A DNA stretch of 36,351 nt, taken from contig JAICWX010000060.1 in NCBI GenBank assembly GCA_025934635.1, forward strand, positions 1 to 36,351, given 5' to 3'. Below, in pieces: positions 29,957-36,351 of this stretch. The notes below the pieces were generated by a model. That model saw only the letters and a list, made by a program, of their open reading frames with translations, had not been told where the DNA came from and searched no databases. The position numbers and the translations under genes were made by a program. Every line of letters starts with the position of its first letter. The stretch's first letter is position 1. The DNA is from Streptosporangiaceae bacterium (lineage in GTDB: Bacteria > Actinomycetota > Actinomycetes > Streptosporangiales > Streptosporangiaceae).

Positions 29957-32404
29957 GTGCCTGTCTCAGAACAGTCCGGCGTAGCCGCGGGCCTGCTGGC
30001 CCGCGGCTACGCCTTCGTCGTGGTCAGCCTGCGGTACCTCATCGTCCTGGGATGGGCCGTCGTCGTGGCGCTGGCCATCATCTTCTTGCCGCCGCTGAAC
30101 GCCAGCTCCACTGGCGGGCTGTCGCAGCTGGTCCCGCCGGGCTCGGCCGCGGCCCGCGCGGAGAGCGACGCGGCCAAGCTGTTCGGCTTCCCCATCGACG
30201 CGGCCGTGGCCGTGGTACAGCGCGATCCGCACGGGATGCCGGCCGCCACCCGGGACCGGGCCCTGCACCAGGCCCTGTCCGCGGACCGGCAGGTGTCCGG
30301 CCAGCCCGGCAACCCGGGCCAGCTCGCCCAGGCCGCGGCCACGCTGGCCGCGGCGGGCCAGCCGGAGGCCGCCCGGATCCTCGGCGAGCCGGCCAGCCCG
30401 GGACCCCCAGGCGGCATCCCCGGGCTGGCCGGGGCGTTCCCGCTGCCGAACGCGGCGGGCCTGCTGAAGGGGACGAACGAGCATTCCACCACGGTGATCA
30501 CGTTCCTGTACTTCCGGCCGGGCACCTCGTTCGGCGCGCAGACCGCAGGCGCCGGCCAGTACGCCCGCTGGTATCTCGGCCGCCCGGCCGACCACGTCGT
30601 CGGGGTAACCGGCCCGATCCCGGCCGAGTACGAGCAGAGCCAGATCATCGGCCGGGACATCTTGTGGGTCGAGCTGTTCACGGTGCTCGCCATCGCGCTG
30701 ATCGTCGGGCTGCGCTTCCGGTCGGTGGGTGCGCCGCTGGCCGCGCTCACCTGCGCCGCCACCGCGTACCTGCTCGCCGTCCGGGTGGTGGTCTGGCTCG
30801 CCGCGCGGATGGGCGTGACGCTGCCGCCGGACCTGGACCCGGTGCTGGTCGTGCTGCTGCTCGGGGTGACTACCGACTACGCCGTGTTCTTCCTGGACGG
30901 GATGCGCGCCCGGGTGGCCGCCGGCGAGCCGCGGGTGCGGGCGGCCCGGCTGGCCACGGCGGAATTCACGCCGATCATCTTCGCGGCCGGCATCATCGTG
31001 GCCGCCTCCGCGGCCTCGCTCGTGGTGGCCAAGACGAAGCTGCTGAGCGCGTTCGGCCCCGGTCTGGCCCTCACTGTGCTGACCGCGATGGCCGTGTCGA
31101 TGACCCTGGGTCCCGCGCTCATGGCCATCTTCGGCGGCCTGCTGTTCCGGCCGGTCCCGCGCTGGCTGCGGCTCCGGGGCGTCAGCCGGCGGGAAGGCGG
31201 CGGCCGGGCGGACGCCGCGGTGCGCGCGGGCGGGAGCCGGCGGACCCGGGCGGCCCGGTTCGCGACGGCCCGGCCGGTGGCGCTGCTGATCGCGGCGGCG
31301 GGAACGGCCGGCCTGCTCGTGGCGGCCTGGAACGCCCATGCCATCCAGCTCGGCTCGCCCCTGATCGGGGAGCTGCCGGCGTCGTCGGCGGCCGCGCAGG
31401 CCAGTGCCGCCGCAGCTGAGGGCTTCGCGCCGGGCATCTTGTCCCCCACCGAGATCCTGGTCATCGGCCCCGGCGTGGCCAGGCAGACGGCGGCGCTGGC
31501 CCGGCTGCAGCGCGAGCTCACCCGCCAGCCCGGCGTGGCCGGGCTGGCGGGCCCGGCCAGCCTGCCCGGGACGGCGGCGTCGCACCTGCCGGGATCCTCG
31601 GTGCCGGCTAACCCGATGCTGGCCTCCTCGGGCGGCGCCGCCCGGTTCGTGGTCGTGGAGAAGACCGATCCGCTCGACGCGACCGCGATCAGCCGCGTCC
31701 GCCAGCTGGAGCGGGACCTGCCCGCACTCGGCCGGGCCGCGGGACTGCCCGGCGCCCGGTTCGAAGTCGGCGGCGAGACCGCGCTGACCGGTGATTCGAT
31801 CGGGTCGGTCTTCGCCGACCTGAGCCGCGTCGCACTGGCGATCATGATCGTGACGCTGGTGCTGCTGGCGCTGTTCCTGCGCTCGCTGCTGGCGCCGGTG
31901 TACCTGCTGGCCGCCAGCGTCCTGGCGGTGTTCGCCACCCTGGGCCTGACCATCTTGGTCGGGCAGGACATCCTCGGCTACGGCAGCCTGGTCTACTTCG
32001 TCCCGTTCGCGGCCGGCGTGCTGCTGGTCTCGCTCGGCTCGGACTACAACGTCTTCGTGGTCGGGCGGATCTGGGAGGAGGCCCGGCGCCGGCCGGTCCG
32101 CGACGCGGTCGCGGTGGCCGCGCCGCAGGCCTCGCGGGCCATCACCACGGCCGGGGTGGCCCTGGCGGCCAGTTTCGCCATGCTGGCGGTGATACCGCTG
32201 GAGCAGTTCCGGGAGATCGCCATCGCGATGGCCCTCGGCGTGGTGCTGGACGCGATCGCGGTCCGCTCCCTGCTGGTACCGGCCCTGGTGGCCCTGTTCG
32301 GCCGGCTGGGCATGTGGCCGGGCCACCGCCGCGTGCCGGCCGCGGCAGCGGCCGGCCCGCCGGCGCCGGAGCCGGCCGGGGACCCTAGCCGAGCCGCTGG
32401 ATGA
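29957..32404 (+). CDS. MMPL/RND-family transporter
   Basis: 815 residues with the two-fold RND layout. TM1 (YAFVVVSLRYLIVLGWAVVV, about 17-45) is followed by an outer loop to about 230, five TM helices, a basic cytoplasmic connector (about 405-435), then TM7, a second outer loop and five more helices. Proton-relay Asp-Tyr pairs are in LGVTTDYAVFFLDG (TM4) and LGSDYNVFVVGRIWEEARR (TM10), as in MmpL3. Such proteins move lipids, glycolipids or drugs outward using the proton gradient. It starts at GTG 29957 without a visible ribosome site. The envelope glycosyltransferases upstream suggest lipid or glycolipid cargo. Its last 20 bases overlap the convergent methyltransferase gene. Confidence 0.92.
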   Translation: MPVSEQSGVAAGLLARGYAFVVVSLRYLIVLGWAVVVALAIIFLPPLNASSTGGLSQLVPPGSAAARAESDAAKLFGFPIDAAVAVVQRDPHGMPAATRDRALHQALSADRQVSGQPGNPGQLAQAAATLAAAGQPEAARILGEPASPGPPGGIPGLAGAFPLPNAAGLLKGTNEHSTTVITFLYFRPGTSFGAQTAGAGQYARWYLGRPADHVVGVTGPIPAEYEQSQIIGRDILWVELFTVLAIALIVGLRFRSVGAPLAALTCAATAYLLAVRVVVWLAARMGVTLPPDLDPVLVVLLLGVTTDYAVFFLDGMRARVAAGEPRVRAARLATAEFTPIIFAAGIIVAASAASLVVAKTKLLSAFGPGLALTVLTAMAVSMTLGPALMAIFGGLLFRPVPRWLRLRGVSRREGGGRADAAVRAGGSRRTRAARFATARPVALLIAAAGTAGLLVAAWNAHAIQLGSPLIGELPASSAAAQASAAAAEGFAPGILSPTEILVIGPGVARQTAALARLQRELTRQPGVAGLAGPASLPGTAASHLPGSSVPANPMLASSGGAARFVVVEKTDPLDATAISRVRQLERDLPALGRAAGLPGARFEVGGETALTGDSIGSVFADLSRVALAIMIVTLVLLALFLRSLLAPVYLLAASVLAVFATLGLTILVGQDILGYGSLVYFVPFAAGVLLVSLGSDYNVFVVGRIWEEARRRPVRDAVAVAAPQASRAITTAGVALAASFAMLAVIPLEQFREIAIAMALGVVLDAIAVRSLLVPALVALFGRLGMWPGHRRVPAAAAAGPPAPEPAGDPSRAAG

Positions 32405-32990
32405 CGGCCAGCCAGGCCTGCGCGGACATGATGCCGAAGGTGGCCTGGTTGAGCTCGAAGACCTCCGCCTCGATGCTGTCCACCGACCAGCCGTCGCGGA
32501 AGGCGGCGCGCAGCTCGTCCTGGCTCACCCGGCGCGGCCCGAACTCCCCCGGCTGGCGGTCGCTGAAGCAGATCAGGTGGCAGTAGCCACCTGGCTTCAG
32601 GACCGACGCCAGGCTGGACACGTAGCGGGCGCGGGCCTGGTCGTCGAAGACGTGGAACACGCCGCTGTCGATGATCACCTCGAAGGTCAGGCCCAGGTCA
32701 CCCAGCCGCAGCACGTCGCCGGTCTCGAAGCGGGCGGCCAGTCCCCGTTCGGCCGCCTTGGCCTTGGCCTGGGCGATGGCCCGCGCGGACAGGTCTACCC
32801 CCACCGCGGAGGCGCCGTGGGCCGCGGCCAGCAGGGTGTTCTCCCCCGTGCCGCAGCCGGAGTCGAGCACCTGGCCGCCCAGGCGGCCCCGCTCCGCGAG
32901 GCGGGCGAAGACCGGCTGCGGCCGCCCGGTGTCCCACGGCGGCGGCACATCCCTGGCATACGCCTCGTCCCAGCTGCCCGGCGTTGTCAC
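32385..32990 (-). CDS. Class I SAM-dependent methyltransferase
   Basis: A 201-residue methyltransferase of the methyltransferase_25 / TehB-like group. It begins SWDEAYARDVPPPWDTGRPQP, typical of this group. SAM motif I is VLDSGCGTGENTLL (about 43-56), with the acidic strand VGVDLS, FETGDVL, VIIDSGVFHVFDD and VLKPGGYCHLICFSD after it. The GTG at 32990 is chosen; a TAGCTT on the minus strand lies 7 bases ahead, which suits a leaderless transcript. A longer upstream reading is not protein-like. The 3' end overlaps the transporter gene end on the other strand by 20 bases. Substrate unknown; thiopurine- or tellurite-type detoxification is possible. Confidence 0.88.
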   Translation of the reverse strand: MTTPGSWDEAYARDVPPPWDTGRPQPVFARLAERGRLGGQVLDSGCGTGENTLLAAAHGASAVGVDLSARAIAQAKAKAAERGLAARFETGDVLRLGDLGLTFEVIIDSGVFHVFDDQARARYVSSLASVLKPGGYCHLICFSDRQPGEFGPRRVSQDELRAAFRDGWSVDSIEAEVFELNQATFGIMSAQAWLAVIQRLG

Positions 32991-33176
32991 GGTGCCCAAG
33001 CTACCGGATCCCGTCCGGATGCCGCCCGCCTCAGTGAGGCCTCCCGTACCGGTACCTTGCGTGGCCTGATGCACCACCGGCGCCGGTGCGGGCGTGGCTA
33101 GCGGGTCGGGCGATGCGCGTAGTGCTCCTGGTATCAGCCCGCCGTGTCCGGGAGTACCTCGGCGGGGCGCGTTAAC

Positions 33177-33199
33177 GGCATGGATGGAGCATCGATGCC
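33177..33199. repeat. Inverted repeat 1 of a pair (candidate operator)
   Basis: Arms GGCATGGATG and CATCGATGCC around GAG, with one mismatch. It shares the core ATGGAGCAT with the repeat at 33208-33230. Confidence 0.6.
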
Positions 33200-33207
33200 G
33201 CTGCCGC

Positions 33208-33230
33208 GACGTAGATGGAGCATCTATGTC
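33208..33230. repeat. Inverted repeat 2 of a pair (candidate operator)
   Basis: Arms GACGTAGATG and CATCTATGTC around GAG, with one mismatch. Its centre is 31 bases (about three helical turns) from the centre of the repeat at 33177-33199, which suits two protein dimers on one DNA face. Confidence 0.6.
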
Positions 33231-33302
33231 GTTTGCCGGGAGCGGGTGACGACGGGGCCGGTGACGAGCGTGAGCTGTGAAGCGGATGTGACAGCTGAGG
33301 CC

Positions 33303-33378
33303 GGGAACTGGGCGGCGCGTCAGCCGGGGGGAACCGGGCCGCACGTCAGCCAGGGGAACCGGGCCGCACGTCAGCCGG
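33303..33378 (+). repeat. Three tandem repeats of 25-26 bases
   Basis: Units start at 33303, 33329 and 33354 (GGGAACCGGGCCGCACGTCA core plus GCCRG). Units 2 and 3 differ at one base; unit 1 is more diverged. The array lies between the inverted-repeat pair and the SRPBCC promoter. Confidence 0.85.
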
Positions 33379-33402
33379 CGGATCGGCTACTCCAGAAAAC
33401 AC

Positions 33403-33432
33403 TGGACTCGCTTCAGCTTCTCCTGATATAGT
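33403..33432 (+). promoter_or_regulatory. Promoter of the SRPBCC-MarR genes
   Basis: -35 TGGACT (33403-33408) and -10 TATAGT (33427-33432) are 18 bases apart, in an AT-rich patch. Expected transcription start is near 33439, leaving a leader of about 27 bases with GGAGG. Confidence 0.6.
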
Positions 33433-33433
33433 C

Positions 33434-33454
33434 TGTGCATAGATTATCTGCGCA
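33434..33454. promoter_or_regulatory. Candidate MarR operator
   Basis: An imperfect inverted repeat, TGTGCATAGA and the complement of TGCGCAGATA (7 of 10 arm positions agree), covers the predicted transcription start. The cotranscribed MarR regulator is the obvious candidate ligand; inferred. Confidence 0.35.
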
Positions 33455-33465
33455 TGGAGGAAAAT

Positions 33466-33882
33466 ATGTGGGAGTACGAGTACCGCCTCGAGACGAACGC
33501 CGACCCGGAGGCACTGTGGCACCACTGGGCCGACATGGCGGCCTGGCCGCAGTGGAACGACGGCATCGAGACCATCACCGTGGACGGCCCGTTCGAGGTC
33601 GGCACGGTGTTCACCATGACCCCGCCGGGAGATGAGCCGATCCGGATGCGCCTGGCGGAGATCAAGGCCGGCGAGTCCTTCACCGACGAGATGGACGCGG
33701 GCGACTTCGTGGTGCGTACCGAGCACCGCCTGGAGCCCGCCGCGGACGGCCGGACCGAGATCGTCTACCGGACGGAAATCACCGGCGAGGCGGCCGGGCA
33801 GGTCGGCCCGGAACTCGGCCCGCAGATCACCGCCGATTTTCCCGAGGTGGTGGCGGCGCTGGCCCGCCGGGCAGGCGGCTGA
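33466..33882 (+). CDS. SRPBCC family protein (polyketide cyclase/dehydrase-like)
   Basis: A 138-residue Bet v1-like domain. The N-terminus WEYEYRLETNADPEALWHHWADMAAWPQWNDGIE is the standard SRPBCC beginning (strand, two short helices, W-x-x-W-x-x-x-I). Then come strands around GTVFTMTPPGDEPIRMRL and TEIVYRTEITG, and a long C-terminal helix. It should bind a hydrophobic small molecule; the ligand is unknown. ATG 33466 is chosen because GGAGGA lies just upstream; ATG 33454 is in frame but lies upstream of that site. The MarR gene follows after 3 bases. Confidence 0.9.
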   Translation: MWEYEYRLETNADPEALWHHWADMAAWPQWNDGIETITVDGPFEVGTVFTMTPPGDEPIRMRLAEIKAGESFTDEMDAGDFVVRTEHRLEPAADGRTEIVYRTEITGEAAGQVGPELGPQITADFPEVVAALARRAGG

Positions 33883-33885
33883 CCC

Positions 33886-34314
33886 GTGCCGCTCGACCCG
33901 GAGGAGAGCCCGGGGTTCGTGCTGTGGCACGTCACGCTGCGCTGGCAGCGCGCGATCACCGCGGCGCTGGCCCCGCTCGGCCTGACCCATGTGCAGTTCG
34001 TGCTGCTGGCCTCGGCCTGGTGGCTCAACGCGCGCGGCGACGAGCCGAACCAGCTCAGCCTGGCCCGGCAGGCAGGCACCGACGTGAAGATGACCTCGGA
34101 GGTGCTGCGGAAGCTGGAAGCCAAGGACCTGATCGTACGGACCGTCGATGCCGCCGACACCCGCGCCCGGCGGATCACGGTGACCGGGCGAGGCAGCGAG
34201 CTTGCCCGGGCCGCGGTCACCGTCGTGGAGGATGCCGACGCCTCCTTCTTCGGCGCGCTGCCCGATACCGGCGCCCTGCTGGCCCTGCTGCGGCCGCTGG
34301 CCCGCGACGACTGA
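33886..34314 (+). CDS. MarR-family transcriptional regulator
   Basis: A 142-residue winged-helix regulator. The N-terminal helix is FVLWHVTLRWQRAITAALAPLGLTHVQFVLLASAWWL (interrupted reading); the recognition region is LSLARQAGTDVKMTSEVLRKLEAKDLIVRTVDAADTRARRITVTGRGSEL, in which the D-x-R wing motif (ADTRARR) is clear. It starts at GTG 33886, 3 bases after the SRPBCC stop, so the two are cotranscribed. It probably represses its own promoter through the repeat at 33434-33454 and responds to a small ligand, perhaps one bound by its partner. Confidence 0.9.
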   Translation: MPLDPEESPGFVLWHVTLRWQRAITAALAPLGLTHVQFVLLASAWWLNARGDEPNQLSLARQAGTDVKMTSEVLRKLEAKDLIVRTVDAADTRARRITVTGRGSELARAAVTVVEDADASFFGALPDTGALLALLRPLARDD

Positions 34315-34331
34315 GCTGATATACCGAAGCA

Positions 34332-35300
34332 ATGAGCGCCGATTCGCTGGCCGGCCAGATGCGTACCGCCGCGGTAGCTCTGCTGGGCCGCCTGGACCAG
34401 GGGCAGCGCGCGCTCGCGGCCCGGCCGTTCGCCGACGACGCAGCGCGGCGCTGGCTGGAGTACCGGCCGCGGCAGCGCCCCGGCGCGTGCCTGGCCGAGC
34501 TGACCCCGGCGGCCAGGAAGGCCGCGCACCGGCTGCTCGCCACCGGGCTCAGCGAGCACGCCTACGCCCAGGCCATGGGCATCGTCGCCCTCGAGGAAGT
34601 GCTCGACCGCAAGGAGCAGTGGCAGCGGGGCCGGCACAGCGGCGACTACTGGGTGAGCGTGTACGGCGACCCGGAGGACGGCCAGCCGTGGTCGTGGCGG
34701 TTCGAGGGGCACCACCTGTCGGTGACGATGACCGTGGCCGGCCAGGAGGTCTCCCCCGCCCCGGTGTTCTTCGGCGCCAACCCGGCCTGCGTCAGCTATG
34801 CCGGGCGTCCGGTATCGCGGCCGCTGGGCCCGGAGGAAGACCTGGTCCGGGCGCTGCTCGACGCGATGGGGGCGCCAGGCCGCTCGGCCGCCGTGGTGGC
34901 GGGCCAGGCCCCGGCCGACATCCGCACGGCCACCAGCCCGCGGGCCGGCCAGGACATCGAGCCGCTGGGCGTGCCCACCGCCGCCCTCGGCCCGGCCGCG
35001 CGTGCCCTGCTGACCCAGCTGGCCGCGACCTACCTGGACCGGCTGCCGGCGGAGCTGGCGGCCCGCGAAGCGGGCCGGCTGGACGGCACGGACCTGCACT
35101 TCGCGTGGGAAGGGCCGCTGAACCCGGGGGCGCGGCACTACTACCGCGTGCAGGGCGACGACCTGCTGATCGAGTACGACACCACCGACGACGGCAACCA
35201 CGCGCACACCGTGCTGCGCCGCCCGCGCGGCGACTTCGGCGGCGACGTGCTCGCGGCCCACTACGCCCGCGCTCACCCCCGAGGATCAGCCCGCGCCTGA
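34332..35300 (+). CDS. DUF3500 family protein
   Basis: A 322-residue protein of the DUF3500 family. Recognised segments are YWVSVYGDPEDGQPWSWRFEGHHLS near residues 105-123, PVFFGANPACV, and the C-terminal HYYRVQGDDLLIEYDTTDDGNHAHTVLRRPRGDFGGDVL (interrupted reading) with conserved His residues. No signal peptide. The biochemical role of the family is not established as far as I know. The ATG at 34332 is 17 bases after the MarR gene; a TATACC between them could act as a separate -10. The stop codon lies at the junction of two 18-base repeats. Confidence 0.88.
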   Translation: MSADSLAGQMRTAAVALLGRLDQGQRALAARPFADDAARRWLEYRPRQRPGACLAELTPAARKAAHRLLATGLSEHAYAQAMGIVALEEVLDRKEQWQRGRHSGDYWVSVYGDPEDGQPWSWRFEGHHLSVTMTVAGQEVSPAPVFFGANPACVSYAGRPVSRPLGPEEDLVRALLDAMGAPGRSAAVVAGQAPADIRTATSPRAGQDIEPLGVPTAALGPAARALLTQLAATYLDRLPAELAAREAGRLDGTDLHFAWEGPLNPGARHYYRVQGDDLLIEYDTTDDGNHAHTVLRRPRGDFGGDVLAAHYARAHPRGSARA

Positions 35301-35325
35301 GGATCAGCCCGCGCCTGGGGATCAG
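35281..35325 (+). repeat. 18-base tandem repeats between convergent genes
   Basis: Two identical units GAGGATCAGCCCGCGCCT (35281-35298 and 35299-35316) are followed by a 9-base partial unit. The DUF3500 stop (35298-35300) spans the unit junction and the kinase stop (35322-35324) lies in the partial unit. Confidence 0.85.
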
Positions 35326-36351
35326 GTGGTGCAGGCCAGGTGGATGATGACCGGCTTGCTGCGGGCGCCGGCCTTGTCGTAGATCCAGGCCTTGACGCTG
35401 CTGGTGAACTCCACGTTGCCGTTGCAGCCCTGGTCGAGCGGATAGGCGATGGTGTTCGCCTCGACGATGCCGCGCCCGGGGCTGGAGAACGGGATGACCC
35501 GCTCGGGCAGGTCACCGGACTCCTGGACCCCGACGAAACCGAAGCCGGCGGCGTCATGGCCCGGGTCCGAGTAGAAGATCTCGAAGAAGACCAGCTGCCC
35601 CTGCTGGTAGATAGAGGTGCGGATGATCGTCGGTACCGGCCCGGGGGCCGCGTGCGCGGGCGCCCGCCGGACGGTCCGGGCGTCACCGGTGCCTATCCGG
35701 GCATGTCCCTGGTCCTGGCCGCCTGCCGGAGACAGCGACAGCGGGCTGGGCTGGTGCTCATTCATGATGTTCAGGCCGTATCCGGCCGCGGCCCCGGCCG
35801 CGAGGATGCCGGTGACGGCGGACGCGGTGACCAGCGGCTGCCACCACCGCCGCGGCGGCGGCGCGGGTGATGCGGCTCCGGGAGCGGGCGGTGCGGTCCC
35901 GGGATCAGGCCCGGCCGCGGGAGCCGGCCCGGCCGCTCGGTCCGGCGCGGCATGATCCAGCGCGGCCTGGTCCAGCGTCGCCTGGACCGCGGTCACCTCG
36001 GCCAGCAGGTCGCCCGCGGCGGGCCGTCCGGCGGGGTCCTTGACCAGGCACCGCTCGATCAGCGGCAGCATCTCGGCCGGCACGCCATACAGGTCGGGCG
36101 CACCGCGGACGACGCGCTCGAGCACCGCGGCGGCCGCCCCGGTACCGAACGGCTTGCGTCCCGTCGCGGCGAAGGCGAGCACCGTGCCCAGGCTGAACAC
36201 GTCGCTGGCGGGCCCGACCGGCTGGCCCGCGGCCTGCTCGGGCGACATGAAGCTGGGCGTGCCGACGACGAGGCCGGCCCGCGCTTGCGGGACTGCCTCC
36301 GCAGCCTGGGAGATCCCGAAATCGATCACGCGCGGCCCGTCCAGCGCCAGC
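35322..36351 (-). CDS. Transmembrane Ser/Thr protein kinase (5' end beyond window)
   Basis: 342 C-terminal residues of a PASTA-less eukaryotic-type kinase; the N-lobe and catalytic loop are outside the window. The first residues LALDGPRVIDFGIS contain the DFG metal motif. The activation loop GTPSFMSPEQAAGQPVGPASDVFSLG carries the APE-equivalent SPE and the conserved Asp. PAGRPAAGDLL holds the conserved Arg. After an Ala/Pro-rich juxtamembrane stretch come one TM helix (LVTASAVTGILAAGAAAGYG) and a roughly 140-residue outer domain with two Cys (DQGCNGNVEF and HLACTT), probably a disulfide. Its ligand is unknown. Confidence 0.92.
   Translation of the reverse strand, partial: LALDGPRVIDFGISQAAEAVPQARAGLVVGTPSFMSPEQAAGQPVGPASDVFSLGTVLAFAATGRKPFGTGAAAAVLERVVRGAPDLYGVPAEMLPLIERCLVKDPAGRPAAGDLLAEVTAVQATLDQAALDHAAPDRAAGPAPAAGPDPGTAPPAPGAASPAPPPRRWWQPLVTASAVTGILAAGAAAGYGLNIMNEHQPSPLSLSPAGGQDQGHARIGTGDARTVRRAPAHAAPGPVPTIIRTSIYQQGQLVFFEIFYSDPGHDAAGFGFVGVQESGDLPERVIPFSSPGRGIVEANTIAYPLDQGCNGNVEFTSSVKAWIYDKAGARSKPVIIHLACTT

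Larger units (their letters stand above)
32991..33465. other. Repeat-rich intergenic region (0.47 kb)
   Basis: No convincing gene. It contains the methyltransferase promoter side, a 14-base palindrome CACCGGCGCCGGTG (33075-33088), two related 23-base inverted repeats, a 25/26-base tandem repeat array, and the promoter with operator of the SRPBCC-MarR genes. Confidence 0.7.

Noticed and set aside
33303..33378. Possible mini CRISPR array
   Set aside because: The units are directly adjacent with no spacers and no cas genes are present; it is a plain tandem repeat.
33144..33431. Plus-strand open frame through the repeat-rich intergenic region
   Set aside because: Its codons consist largely of the inverted and tandem repeats, no start signal is seen, and the amino acid pattern is not protein-like.

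Overview
The window is high-GC (well over 70 percent by eye) actinobacterial chromosome. Gene density is high, GTG starts are frequent, and stop/start overlaps are common. The families fit a soil or mycelial actinomycete of the Streptomyces/Streptosporangiales type: a squalene-hopene cyclase, an Rv1747-like FHA-ABC exporter, a GT87 mannosyltransferase, an MMPL transporter, an STPK with an extracytoplasmic domain and an NB-ARC/TPR protein. I cannot name the species. The ends cut an IS630-type transposase remnant (left) and a Ser/Thr kinase gene (right).

Left part (1-4.8 kb), an accessory-looking zone. It opens with a decayed IS630-family transposase 3' end. A tight four-gene operon on the minus strand follows (ArsR regulator, AHSA1/SRPBCC protein, SnoaL-like protein, serine beta-lactamase-like hydrolase), with a recognisable promoter and palindrome. 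A second, related transposase C-terminus lies just upstream of that operon, so the operon is bracketed by two directly oriented transposase tails. About 0.9 kb of mostly gene-free DNA then contains the orphan last 46 codons of a GH13 alpha-glucosidase. Two small genes follow.

Middle part (4.8-20.4 kb), mostly ordinary chromosome. It holds a double-GNAT acetyltransferase; a squalene-hopene cyclase gene followed at once by an FHA-FHA-ATPase-permease ABC exporter; selA-selB for selenocysteine incorporation (no selC, selD or selenoprotein gene seen here); a four-TM membrane protein; a GT87 / isoaspartyl-methyltransferase-like / CYTH operon; and an OmpR-type two-component pair whose promoter carries three 11-bp-spaced TCWGA pentamers.

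Right part. A shrunken IS200/IS605 element (tnpA reduced to its N-terminus, tnpB with an internal in-frame deletion) sits between the histidine kinase gene and an HD-domain, MESH1-like hydrolase gene. Next come an NB-ARC/TPR protein with a substituted Walker A lysine, an Fpg/Nei glycosylase and an HpaH-type hydratase. A cell-envelope block follows: a GT2-GtrA fusion, a GT39 protein with a glycine-rich outer domain, and an MMPL transporter. After a convergent methyltransferase gene lies a repeat-rich 0.47-kb intergenic region leading to an SRPBCC-MarR-DUF3500 gene set, and finally the kinase.

I did not find an unmistakable new multi-gene system. The strongest leads are the cyclase/FHA-exporter pair, the deleted TnpB element, the bracketed ArsR operon, the 11-bp-periodic response-regulator box and the paired inverted repeats near 33.2 kb.
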